NCBI GenBank assembly: GCA_910584475.1 | Contig: CAJUBD010000009.1 | Location: 81,370 to 145,369 of the forward strand | DNA: 64,000 nucleotides | DNA from: an uncultured Treponema sp. | GTDB lineage: Bacteria; Spirochaetota; Spirochaetia; Treponematales; Treponemataceae | Reading direction: 5' to 3' | Shown here: piece after piece, positions 23,707 to 31,836 of the stretch | Numbering within the stretch: position 1 is the stretch's first letter | Layout: each line of letters begins with the position of its first letter | Notes under the pieces: model-generated | What the model saw: only the letters and a program-made list of their open reading frames with translations | Told to the model about the DNA's origin: nothing | The model's database searches: none | Position numbers and translations under genes: made by a program

Positions 23707-23734
23707 TTGACTTTGAAAAGTTCTATGTTATAAT
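23707..23734 (+). promoter_or_regulatory. Promoter of mglB
   Basis: TTGACT (23707-23712), a 16-base spacer and a perfect TATAAT (23729-23734), with a leader of about 30 bases ending in TAGGAGGAAATA. Confidence 0.8.
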
Positions 23735-23771
23735 GAAATGACAAAAAAACATTATTTTTTAGGAGGAAATA

Positions 23772-24962
23772 ATGAAGAAAATACTTTTCGGTATGTGCGC
23801 AGTTGCTATGGCTGCCACAACATTTACCTTTGCCGCGCCGAAAGTCGCGAACAAAGATAAGCCGCTTGTTTGGTATAACAGACAGCCTTCCGATCCCGTT
23901 AGCGGACAAATCGACATGGCCGCGATGAATCACAACGCCGGCACGCTGTATGTCGGTTTTGACGCAGCGGGGGGGGGTGCAGTCCAAGGAAAAATGATCG
24001 TTGACTTCATCCAGGCTTATGGCGAAAAAATCGACCGAAATGGCGATGGCGTAATCGGCTACGTTCTCTGCATCGGCGACGTAGGACACAATGACTCGAA
24101 AGCCCGCACGCAAGGCGCGCGCGAAGCGCTCGGCACTTGGGCTGGCTCTACTGATCCTGGAAAAGTAAAGGAAGGCTCTTTGACTGTCGGCGGAAAGACA
24201 TTCAAAGTCGTTGAGCTTGAAGGAAAGGCTATGACCGGCCTCGACGGCACCACTTGGAATGCGAACGCCGCTACTGACGCGATGGGCGGCTGGGCGACGA
24301 AATTTGGCAATCAGATTGACCTCGTAGTTTCCAACAACGACGGCATGGCGATGGGCTGTCTGCAGGCTTCAAACTATCCGAAGGGAGTTCCGATTTTCGG
24401 ATATGACGCCAATGCCGATGCCATCGAAGCGATTGGCGCAGGAAAACTTTCAGGAACTATTTCTCAGAATGTCGATGCGCAGGCTACGGCTACATTGCAG
24501 GTTCTCCGCAATTTGCTCGACGGTCTCAAGGGCGCGGACGTCTATCAGAATGGAATCTCAAAGGCTGACAAAAAATCCGGTTCAAAGATTTCCGCTGATA
24601 TGGAATACGTCGCCTCTACCAAGGCTCTTCTTGCGAAAAACGCTCCTGTGACAAGCGCAAACTGGATGAATTACACGGCTGGAAAGCGTGACGCTGGAAT
24701 CAAGCAGTCCAAGTCCGCCAAAAAGAAGGTTTTGGTTACTGTCTACAATGGCGGCGACAACTTCCTTTCTTCTTCTTATATTCCGGCTCTCCGCTACTAT
24801 GCGAAATTGTTGAACCTCAATTTGACAATCGTGCAGGGCGACGGTCAGAACGAATCGAGCTGCCTTGACAAGATGGCCAATCCCAATGGATTCGACGCTT
24901 TCGCCATCAATATGGTGAAGACGAATTCCGGCAAGGATTATATGGACAAATTGAAATACTAA
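23772..24962 (+). CDS. mglB: Galactose/glucose-binding periplasmic protein MglB
   Basis: Type I periplasmic sugar-binding protein of the MglBAC importer, 396 residues. An N-terminal signal peptide (MKKILFGMCAVAMAATTFTFA) is cleaved before AAPKVANKD; there is no lipobox. Binding-site motifs include WYNRQPSDPVSG, IDLVVSNNDGMAMGCLQA, FGYDANADAIEAIGAGKLSG and ISQNVDAQA. A run of nine G (23969-23977) inside the coding region encodes the GGG of DAAGGGAVQ; slippage there would shift the frame. It is followed by a strong hairpin. Confidence 0.95.
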   Translation: MKKILFGMCAVAMAATTFTFAAPKVANKDKPLVWYNRQPSDPVSGQIDMAAMNHNAGTLYVGFDAAGGGAVQGKMIVDFIQAYGEKIDRNGDGVIGYVLCIGDVGHNDSKARTQGAREALGTWAGSTDPGKVKEGSLTVGGKTFKVVELEGKAMTGLDGTTWNANAATDAMGGWATKFGNQIDLVVSNNDGMAMGCLQASNYPKGVPIFGYDANADAIEAIGAGKLSGTISQNVDAQATATLQVLRNLLDGLKGADVYQNGISKADKKSGSKISADMEYVASTKALLAKNAPVTSANWMNYTAGKRDAGIKQSKSAKKKVLVTVYNGGDNFLSSSYIPALRYYAKLLNLNLTIVQGDGQNESSCLDKMANPNGFDAFAINMVKTNSGKDYMDKLKY

Positions 24963-24969
24963 AGGCTAA

Positions 24970-25006
24970 AAACCGGCGAGAAGGCTTTTAGCCATCTTGC
25001 CGGTTT
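24970..25006 (+). terminator. Hairpin after mglB
   Basis: Extended stem-loop: AAACCGGC (24970-24977) pairs with GCCGGTTT (24999-25006), with inner AGA / TCT and GGCT / AGCC pairs. No T tract follows, so it probably acts as an intercistronic stabiliser or partial terminator that keeps mglB mRNA in excess over mglA. Confidence 0.6.
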
Positions 25007-25041
25007 AGGCTTATAGTCTGAAATTAAAAGATGGCGGTTTG

Positions 25042-25507
25042 AAGGAGCGTTTAAACTTGTCGTCAAAAATGCTGCCGACAAGTTTAACTTCGAGTTTTGT
25101 TCCAAAGCTCGCCTATCGATTGCAACTTCTCATTCCATTGCGAAGTTGCGTTTTTTAACAACTCAAAAGTTGAAACTTTTTTCGTTGTTAAAAATTAAGG
25201 AGCGTTTAAACTTGTCGTCAAAAATGCTGCCGACAAGTTTAACTTCGAGTTTTGTTCCAAAGCTCGCCTATCGATTGCAACTTCTCATTCCATTGCGAAG
25301 TTGCGTTTTTTAACAACTCAAAAGTTGAAACTTTTTTCGTTGTTAAAAATTAAGGAGCGTTTAAACTTGTCGTCAAAAATGCTGCCGACAAGTTTAACTT
25401 CGAGTTTTGTTCCAAAGCTCGCCTATCGATTGCAACTTCTCATTCCATTGCGAAGTTGCGTTTTTTAACAACTCAAAAGTTGGAACTTTTTTTCGTTGTT
25501 AAAAATT
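25042..25507 (+). repeat. Three tandem 155-bp copies of the composite hairpin element
   Basis: Units start at AAGGAGCG at 25042, 25197 and 25352, and the third ends at 25507. They are almost identical (the third has one extra T). Each holds the variable hairpin (TTAAACTTGTCG / CGACAAGTTTAA, loop with CAAAAATGC), CGAGTTTTGTTCCAAAGCTCG, a GCAACTTC...GAAGTTGC hairpin, and the nested TTAACAAC...GTTGTTAA hairpin with inner AAAAGT / ACTTTT. There is no open frame. Confidence 0.9.
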
Positions 25508-25512
25508 AAGGA

Positions 25513-25562
25513 GCCTGTAAATTTGTTGCGGTTTTCCGTAGCTATTTTTACAGGCTTTTTTT
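25513..25562 (+). terminator. Terminator-like hairpin with T7 in the mglB-mglA gap
   Basis: GCCTGTAAA (25513-25521) pairs with TTTACAGGC (25547-25555), followed by seven T residues. The loop is long (25 bases) and contains GTTGCGGTTTTCCGTAGC. It could end most transcripts before mglA, so mglA must be read through or have a start further down. Confidence 0.6.
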
Positions 25563-25570
25563 AAAAATTG

Positions 25571-25856
25571 AAGGAATGTTTAAAGTAAACGGCTAAAATC
25601 GCGCCGTTTACTTTGACTCGAGTTTTCTGAGAAAACTCGTTTATCATACTTGCTCGCTAAAGCGAGCGAATTAAGCATCCTCGAAATCTGAAGATTTCTG
25701 CGGCGCTTAATTTTAAGGACTGTCAAAAGCCTGGACAAAATGCTGTCCAGACTTTTGACTCGAGTTTTCTGCGAAAACTCGTTTATTATACTTGCTCGCT
25801 AACGCGAGCGAATTAAGCATCCTCGAAATCTGAAGATTTCTGCGGCGCTTAATTTT
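25571..25856 (+). repeat. Two further composite hairpin units upstream of mglA
   Basis: Units at 25571-25714 and 25715-25856 are nearly identical from the second hairpin onward, but their first hairpins differ completely and each is self-complementary: AAAGTAAACGGC / GCCGTTTACTTT (loop TAAAATCGC) against CAAAAG-CTGGAC / GTCCAG-CTTTTG (loop AAAATGCT). The final AAGGAA (25857-25862) is the mglA ribosome site. Confidence 0.9.
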
Positions 25857-25867
25857 AAGGAAAATTT

Positions 25868-27361
25868 ATGGACGATGTTGTTCTTGAAATCAAGAATATG
25901 TCCAAATCTTTTGCCAAAAACAAAGTTTTGAACGGAATAAACCTTTCCGTGAAAAAAGGCAATGTCATGGGCTTGATGGGCGAAAACGGTGCCGGCAAGT
26001 CCACGATGATGAAATGTCTTTTTGGAATTTATGGCAAGGATGAAGGACAGATTTCTCTCAACGGAAAGCCTGTTGACTTTAAAAGCCCGAAAGAGGCGCT
26101 CGAAAACGGCGTGGCTATGGTTCATCAGGAATTGAACCAATGCTTGGATCGCACCGTTACCGACAATTTGTTTTTGGGACGCTATCCGAAAAAATTCGGC
26201 GTGATTGACGAGCAGAAAATGTTCAAGGAAGCCACCGCGCTTTTTGCCAGCTTGAACATGAGCGTGAATCCGAACACCATAATGCGCACGATGAGCGTTT
26301 CGCAGCGGCAAATGGTGGAAATCGCGAAAGCCGTTTCGTATGATGCCAAGCTCATCGTGCTTGACGAGCCGACTTCTTCGCTTACGGAGCCGGAAGTAAA
26401 AAAGCTTTTTTCTATTGTAAATGATTTAAAGTCAAAAGGCGTTTCGTTTGTTTACATTTCGCATAAAATGGACGAGATTTTTGAAATCTGCGACGAAGTG
26501 TCTGTTTTGCGCGACGGAAATATGGTGCTCACTTCCGCCATCAGCGACACGGACATGAACCGCCTTATTGCCGCGATGGTCGGACGCTCGCTCGACAAGC
26601 GCTTTCCTGATGTGGACAATACTCCCGGCGAGGATTATTTGGAAATCAGGAATCTTTCCACGAAATACGAGCCGCATTTGGAAGGCATTTCTTTCAAAGT
26701 GAAAAAAGGCGAAATCTTCGGGCTTTACGGTTTGGTGGGCGCGGGGCGCAGCGAATTGCTCGAATCGATTTTCGGGACGCGCACGATTGCCACAGGGGAA
26801 ATCATCGTTCAGGGAAAAAAATTGCGATTCAATTCCAGCAAAGAGGCGATGAGCTACAATTTCGCGATGGTCACGGAAGAGCGCAAATTGAACGGAATGT
26901 TCGGCAAGGCCACGATTGAATTCAACACTACGGTAACGAACCTTGACGCGTACAAAACCGCGGGCGTTCTTTCCGAAATCAAATTGCAGGAAGCCGCCAA
27001 CCGCGAAATCCGCCGAATGCACACGAAGTGCGTTTCCGCAGACGAACTCATTACGTCGCTTTCGGGCGGCAATCAGCAGAAAGTCATCATCGGAAAATGG
27101 ATGGAACGCGAGCCGGATATTTTTCTGCTTGACGAGCCGACGCGCGGAATCGACGTGGGCGCGAAGTATGAAATTTATCAGCTCATAATCCAGATGGCGA
27201 AGGAGGGAAAGACGATTGTCGTGGTTTCGAGCGAAATGCCCGAAATTTTGGGAATCACAAACCGCATCGCCGTGATGTCGAATCATCGTCTGGCTGGCAT
27301 TGTGGACACAAAGCAAACGGATCAGGAAGAGCTTCTTCGCCTTTCTGCGAAATATTTGTGA
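25868..27361 (+). CDS. mglA: Galactose/methyl-galactoside import ATPase MglA
   Basis: Cytoplasmic ATPase of the Mgl importer, 497 residues with two fused nucleotide-binding domains. The first has Walker A GLMGENGAGKSTMMKCL, signature MSVSQRQMVEIAKAV and Walker B LIVLDEPTSSL. The second has the degenerate GLYGLVGAGRSELLESIF, LSGGNQQKVIIGKWM and IFLLDEPTRGIDVGAK. This asymmetry is normal for sugar ATPases of this class. The ribosome site is provided by the end of the repeat element. Confidence 0.95.
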   Translation: MDDVVLEIKNMSKSFAKNKVLNGINLSVKKGNVMGLMGENGAGKSTMMKCLFGIYGKDEGQISLNGKPVDFKSPKEALENGVAMVHQELNQCLDRTVTDNLFLGRYPKKFGVIDEQKMFKEATALFASLNMSVNPNTIMRTMSVSQRQMVEIAKAVSYDAKLIVLDEPTSSLTEPEVKKLFSIVNDLKSKGVSFVYISHKMDEIFEICDEVSVLRDGNMVLTSAISDTDMNRLIAAMVGRSLDKRFPDVDNTPGEDYLEIRNLSTKYEPHLEGISFKVKKGEIFGLYGLVGAGRSELLESIFGTRTIATGEIIVQGKKLRFNSSKEAMSYNFAMVTEERKLNGMFGKATIEFNTTVTNLDAYKTAGVLSEIKLQEAANREIRRMHTKCVSADELITSLSGGNQQKVIIGKWMEREPDIFLLDEPTRGIDVGAKYEIYQLIIQMAKEGKTIVVVSSEMPEILGITNRIAVMSNHRLAGIVDTKQTDQEELLRLSAKYL

Positions 27362-27398
27362 TTTTGAAATTATTCTAATTATTAAGTAAGGAGATTCT

Positions 27399-29060
27399 AT
27401 GAACATAGAAGAATTGAAATCGCTTGCGCAAAAAGCGCCATCCGACGCGCCGCTTGCCGAAAATGAAACTCTCAAAAAATTTCACGAGACGCTTGACGAG
27501 CTTCGTCGCGAGGGCGTGAACAAAATCGCCGACTTGAAACAGGAAATCACGATTGCGAAAAAGAACAAGATGATTTCCGCCGAAGAGCGCGCCAAGTTGA
27601 TTTCCAAGTACAATGCGGATATTGAAGAGGCGCAAAAAGTCGCCGCGAAAAACAAGGCGGCCGATGCGGAGCTTTCAAAAATCGGCGTTCAATATGCGAA
27701 CGCCGCGGCAGAAAAATACATCGCGAAAGTCAACGCGGAGCAGGACAAGATAATTGCGGAGACCAAAGCGAACCTTGAAAGTGAAGTCGCGAAAATCAAG
27801 GCGGACGGCGAGGCGCGAATCGCCAAGGCTAAAACTGACATGGACAAGGAAACCGCGAAGTATGAGCTAAAGTCCGCTTTGTTCGACGCGAAAAATCGCG
27901 CACAGGCCAAAATCGACCGATGCAAGGACGCGAAAAAGCAGGCTTTTACCGACCATGTTCAGGAAAACCGTTCGCTTCGCAATGGAAAAACCAATTTTGT
28001 GGAAAACCGCAAGTTGGCATGGAAAAATTACGTCTACAATTTCAAGGCTTCAAAATTTTTCCTTGACAACGGGCTTTACATCGCGATTTGCATTTTCTTC
28101 ATTGCGTGCATCATAATCGCGCCGCTTTCGGGGCAAGGCGCGCTTTTGACTTTGCAGAACATTTTGGTAATTCTCGAACAGTCTTCGACGCGAATGTTCT
28201 ACGCGCTCGGAGTGGCAGGACTGATTTTGCTGGCTGGAACGGATTTGAGCGTCGGGCGAATGGTCGCGCTCGGCGCGGTTACTACGGGTTTGATTTTGCA
28301 CCCTGGAATGAACATCGTTACGTTCTTCAATTTGGGACCATGGGATTTTACCGCGCTTCCGATGGGCGTGAGGCTTGTGTCCGCGCTTTTGCTTTCGATT
28401 GTGCTTTGCACGATGTTCAGTGTGTTCGCAGGATTCTTTTCTGCGAAACTTAAAATCCATCCGTTCATTTCAACTATGTCGACTCAGCTGATAATTTACG
28501 GTCTGCTTTTCTTCGGAACTTCGGGAACGCCGGTCGGTTCAATTGACAGCAACATAAAAGATTTGCTTGGCGGACGCTGGGTTTTGGGAAGTCTGACGGT
28601 TCCGAAATTGATTTTGCCCGCGGCAATTGCGGTGCTCGTGGCGTGGTTCATTTGGAACAAAACGACGTTCGGAAAAAATATGTACGCCGTAGGCGGCAAC
28701 GCCGAAGCCGCTAGCGTCAGCGGAATCAGCGTCTTTTGGACGACTTTGAGCGTTTTCATCATGGCGGGAATTTTCTATGGCTGCGGCTCATTCTTGGAAG
28801 CGTTCCGCGCGAATGCCAGCGCGGGCACAGGACAGGGCTTTGAAATGGACGCGATCGCGGCGTGTGTCGTCGGCGGCATTTCGTTCAACGGAGGAATCGG
28901 AAAGATCAGCGGAGCGGCTTTGGGCGTAATCATTTTCACAAGTTTGACGTACTGCCTCACGTTCTTGATGATTGACACGAACTTGCAGTTTGTAATAAAA
29001 GGCTTGATCATAATTGCGGCCGTCGCGCTCGACAGCATCAAATATCTCAAGCGTAAATAA
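27399..29060 (+). CDS. mglC: MglC sugar permease with a 215-residue N-terminal coiled-coil extension
   Basis: Permease of the Mgl importer. The membrane part starts near residue 218 (FFLDNGLYIAICIFFIACII) and has the family motifs LLAGTDLSVGRMVALGAV, GKNMYAVGGNAEAASVSGIS and FEMDAIAACVVGGISFNGGI. Ordinary MglC proteins are about 330-350 residues; this one has 553 because the first 215 residues form a charged, Ala/Lys/Glu-rich predicted coiled coil that should sit in the cytoplasm. TAAGGAG precedes the ATG, so the extension is translated. Its role is unknown. Confidence 0.93.
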   Translation: MNIEELKSLAQKAPSDAPLAENETLKKFHETLDELRREGVNKIADLKQEITIAKKNKMISAEERAKLISKYNADIEEAQKVAAKNKAADAELSKIGVQYANAAAEKYIAKVNAEQDKIIAETKANLESEVAKIKADGEARIAKAKTDMDKETAKYELKSALFDAKNRAQAKIDRCKDAKKQAFTDHVQENRSLRNGKTNFVENRKLAWKNYVYNFKASKFFLDNGLYIAICIFFIACIIIAPLSGQGALLTLQNILVILEQSSTRMFYALGVAGLILLAGTDLSVGRMVALGAVTTGLILHPGMNIVTFFNLGPWDFTALPMGVRLVSALLLSIVLCTMFSVFAGFFSAKLKIHPFISTMSTQLIIYGLLFFGTSGTPVGSIDSNIKDLLGGRWVLGSLTVPKLILPAAIAVLVAWFIWNKTTFGKNMYAVGGNAEAASVSGISVFWTTLSVFIMAGIFYGCGSFLEAFRANASAGTGQGFEMDAIAACVVGGISFNGGIGKISGAALGVIIFTSLTYCLTFLMIDTNLQFVIKGLIIIAAVALDSIKYLKRK

Positions 29061-29525
29061 ATTTGCATTTTGAGAATTTGAAACGTTGAAAAGCACCCGC
29101 AAGAAATTGTGGGCGGTTGAAGTCGGCGCAAAAATGACGCGTCGACTTCAAATTCAGTTTTTTTTCTCGATCGAAAGGCATCTCGCTGAAAAGCGAGAAA
29201 ATTCGCCTATTCGGTATTGTTTTTTATTGTCAAGAGAATGTCTAGAATTAACGACTAAAATAGCACGCAAGTCTCGCGACTTGCCGCCGGTTTTTCGCCT
29301 TGTTTTTTTTGCAAAAAACTCGCGTCGCTCATTTTAGCTTTGAGTTTTCTGCGAAAACTCGCTTATTTTTTGTCGTTTCCGCTTGAAACTTCGCGCAACG
29401 CGCTCGTTGCGAATCATTTCATTGCGAAACAGCATAAAAAGTTGCATGAATTATCGTCAATTTTTTATCTTGCCAAATTCGCGAAATTGATATTTCGCAA
29501 TTACATTTTTACGATGGAGAAAAAA
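29061..29525 (+). repeat. Composite hairpin elements upstream of pyrH
   Basis: Two plus-facing units in the mglC-pyrH gap. The first has GGTTGAAGTCG / CGACTTCAA around AAAAATGAC (29113-29151). The second (about 29240-29370) starts CGACTAAAATAGC but carries an inserted palindrome GCAAGTCTCGCGACTTGC (29267-29284), a CGCCTTG...AAAACTCGCG stretch, and then CGAGTTTTCTGCGAAAACTCG-type arms (29340-29362). The remainder is degenerate third-hairpin sequence. No gene is seen; the frame open from 29340 is upstream noise to pyrH. Confidence 0.65.
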
Positions 29526-30227
29526 ATGAATACTAAAGTTTTGTCTTTGGGAGGCTCGATTGTCGCGCCCGAAAAGCCGGACACGCAATTTTTGAACGAC
29601 TTCGTGCGAATGGCTCGCGAATGGATTTCGTCCTCACAAGAAAATCGGCTCGTGCTTGTCGTAGGAGGAGGCGCGCCCGCACGAATTTACCAAAACGCCT
29701 ACAATGAAACTTGCGCCGCATTGCAAACGCCGCCCGAGCCTGCCGCCGCCGACTGGATTGGAATCATGGCGACGCGAATCAACGCTCAATTGGTGAAAGC
29801 CGTTTTCGGCGACCTTTGCGAAAATGACGTGGTTTACGATCCTACGGAAGAAATAAATTTCAAAGGCAAAGTACTTGTGGCAAGCGGCTGGAAACCCGGA
29901 TTTTCGAGCGACAATGACGCGGTTTTGCTGGCGAAAAAATTCGGCGCAAATACCGTCGTCAATTTGAGCAACATTGAAAAAGTTTATACTGACGATCCGC
30001 GAAAAAATCCCGACGCGAAACCGCTCGATGAAATTTCTTGGAAAGATTTTCGCGCGATGGTCGGCGATGAATGGATTCCCGGGAAAAATGTACCATTTGA
30101 TCCGATTGCGAGCCGTGAAGCCGAGTCGGCGAGCTTGACCGTAATTTGCAGCGCAGGAAAAAACATCGAAAACACGCGGCGAATTTTGTGCGGCGAAAGC
30201 TACATAGGCACGACGATCCGAAATTAG
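29526..30227 (+). CDS. pyrH: UMP kinase, archaeal type
   Basis: Phosphorylates UMP to UDP. At 233 residues from the ATG at 29526 (GGAG six bases upstream): KVLSLGGSIVAPEKPD, LVLVVGGGAPARIYQNAY, WIGIMATRINAQLV, KVLVASGWKPGFSSDNDAVL, FGANTVVNLSNIEKVYTDDP. This is an amino-acid-kinase fold of the archaeal-like subgroup. Upstream in-frame codons to 29340 are repeat sequence and are excluded. Its stop shares bases with the stop of the convergent lipoprotein gene. Confidence 0.92.
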   Translation: MNTKVLSLGGSIVAPEKPDTQFLNDFVRMAREWISSSQENRLVLVVGGGAPARIYQNAYNETCAALQTPPEPAAADWIGIMATRINAQLVKAVFGDLCENDVVYDPTEEINFKGKVLVASGWKPGFSSDNDAVLLAKKFGANTVVNLSNIEKVYTDDPRKNPDAKPLDEISWKDFRAMVGDEWIPGKNVPFDPIASREAESASLTVICSAGKNIENTRRILCGESYIGTTIRN

Positions 30228-30877
30228 AATTCCTCAAGGGCGGAAAGAAGCGCATCAAGCTTTTTTCCGTATTCCTTGTCCGCAGCCCAAGTTCCCGTCA
30301 GTTCAAAAACCGTCTGCGCCTTTCCGCGCGGATTCACATATTTGTAGCGATTGTCGATGAGCGCGTTTTTCAACTTGGCCTCGGAAACAGTTCCATAAGC
30401 GTGCAAATGTTGAATGTGCGCGCGAACGCCAAGACGCTCCGTTTCAAAAATTTCTCCGCGATGATTTTCATCGATCGCGCCAAGTCCGCAATAATTGTGC
30501 ATTTCCGCGCTCACCAAATTCCCGAACCGCAAGTAATCTGTCTCCAAACACATTTGCACGAACGCCACGTCCGAATTGATTCCTTCTGCGGCGGATTCTT
30601 CGACATAAAATTTCGCCATGCGGGCAGCCTGCGATTTTTCTGCGGACGGATTTCGGGCAAGAAAAAATTCGCAAAGCGACTTCGCGGATTTTACGGGTGC
30701 GCCGCAAATTTCGCGAGAAACATTTTCCCTTTGTGGAGATGTGACGCATGAAAAAAACAATATCGAAAAAACGGCGCAAAAATACACGCAAGCCAAAGCC
30801 TTGATGTCGAGTTTTCTGCTTTGTTCCTTTTTGCGAAAAATTCTCGTGATGACCTTTTTTAAAACAAAATTCTTCAT
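30224..30877 (-). CDS. Glucosaminidase (Bax-like) lipoprotein
   Basis: Peptidoglycan N-acetylglucosaminidase-family protein, 217 residues. An N-terminal membrane segment ends in a lipobox-like ILFFSCVTS (Cys about residue 44), preceded by a long basic stretch. The enzyme core has ARMAKFYVEESAAEGINSDV, FVQMCLETDYLRFGNLV, NYCGLGA and RLGVRAHIQHLHAYGT, with Glu of CLETDY as the likely catalytic residue. It overlaps pyrH by 4 bases tail to tail. Confidence 0.85.
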   Translation of the reverse strand: MKNFVLKKVITRIFRKKEQSRKLDIKALACVYFCAVFSILFFSCVTSPQRENVSREICGAPVKSAKSLCEFFLARNPSAEKSQAARMAKFYVEESAAEGINSDVAFVQMCLETDYLRFGNLVSAEMHNYCGLGAIDENHRGEIFETERLGVRAHIQHLHAYGTVSEAKLKNALIDNRYKYVNPRGKAQTVFELTGTWAADKEYGKKLDALLSALEEF

Positions 30878-30883
30878 AAAAAA

Positions 30884-30911
30884 AATATCGGCTTTTTTTA
30901 CAAATATTCAA
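30884..30911 (-). promoter_or_regulatory. Candidate leaderless promoter of the glucosaminidase gene
   Basis: On the minus strand TTGAAT (30911-30906), 16 bases, GATATT (30889-30884), then six T and the ATG at 30877. No ribosome site is present. The -10 box is weak, so this is less sure than the other examples. Confidence 0.4.
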
Positions 30912-30970
30912 GATTTTACGCTAAAAAATTAAAAAAAATCATATTTTAAATACAGGGAAATTACAGAAAA

Positions 30971-31615
30971 ATGAATGATAAACCAGATTTGCGCGAGCGT
31001 GTTTTCGCGCGTGGTTTGGGCTATCCGACCAACGAAGAGCTTTTGATGTTGATTTTGGGAAGCGGCACAAAACGATGTCCTGTCGAAACCCTCGCGAAAA
31101 AAGTAAAAGGTGTAATTGATGTTGCAAGTCGTGAAAACTTAATCGAATGTCTCATAGAAATTCCTGGCGTGGGACTCGGAAAAGCCCTTTCCATAGCCGC
31201 CGCAGTGGAATTTGGAAAGCGAAACGCGCAAATTTTCAAAAAGCGCATAGACTCGCCATCAGACATAGTTCCGTACATTGAGCATTATGGATTCAAGCCA
31301 AATGAGCATTTTATCACGCTCGCGCTTTCAGGAGCGCGCGAAATTTTAAGCCGCCAAGTCGTGGCGGTCGGCGGAAATAACAGTGCGACGATCCGCCCGC
31401 GCGAGATTTTTTTCGAAGCGACAAAATCACACGCTTCGGCCATTATAATCGCGCACAACCATCCAAGCGGAATTTGTAGGCCATCGAATTTGGACGTCGA
31501 AACCACGAACCACATTCATGCGGTCGGAGAACTTTTGGGAATAACGCTCTTGGATCACATAATCTTGACGAAAGATGAATATTTTAGTTTTTCAGAACAC
31601 GGAATGCTAAATTGA
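30971..31615 (+). CDS. radC: RadC/JAB-domain protein
   Basis: DNA-repair-annotated RadC family, 214 residues; the true biochemical role is unsettled. It has an N-terminal helix-hairpin-helix region (IEIPGVGLGKALSIAAAVE) and a C-terminal JAB metal site IIIAHNHPSGICRPSNLDVE (HxH...D). The start ATG follows AGGGAAATTAC. The next gene, asnS, is convergent. Confidence 0.93.
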   Translation: MNDKPDLRERVFARGLGYPTNEELLMLILGSGTKRCPVETLAKKVKGVIDVASRENLIECLIEIPGVGLGKALSIAAAVEFGKRNAQIFKKRIDSPSDIVPYIEHYGFKPNEHFITLALSGAREILSRQVVAVGGNNSATIRPREIFFEATKSHASAIIIAHNHPSGICRPSNLDVETTNHIHAVGELLGITLLDHIILTKDEYFSFSEHGMLN

Positions 31616-31640
31616 CATTCTGTCAAAAATCTGACAATTT

Positions 31641-31836
31641 CGGAGCGCGCGGAATCGCCCGCTGCGTGAGCAGCGAGTGAAATAATTTCCTTACAGATAC
31701 CGCGCGCATTTTCACAACTATTAAAAGTCTGCCAACTTCGGAGCGCGCGGAATCGCCCGCCGCGTGAGCGGCGAGTGAAATAATTTCCTTGCAGATACCG
31801 CGCGCATTTTCACAACTATTAAAAGTCTGCCAACTT
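31641..31836 (-). repeat. Two 98-bp tandem copies of the asnS 3' end
   Basis: The last bases of asnS (coding PRAPKLADF and stop) and its following sequence are repeated with a 98-base period at 31739-31836 and 31641-31738. Each copy has CCGCGCGC paired with GCGCGCGG and a GTGA-loop hairpin. That stem reads CGCCGC / GCGGCG in one copy and CGCTGC / GCAGCG in the other, a compensated change. This fills the gap between radC and asnS. Confidence 0.85.

Noticed and set aside
25042..25507. Regular 155-bp direct repeats that might be read as a CRISPR array
   Set aside because: Units are contiguous with no unique spacers, are far too long, and no cas genes are in the window.
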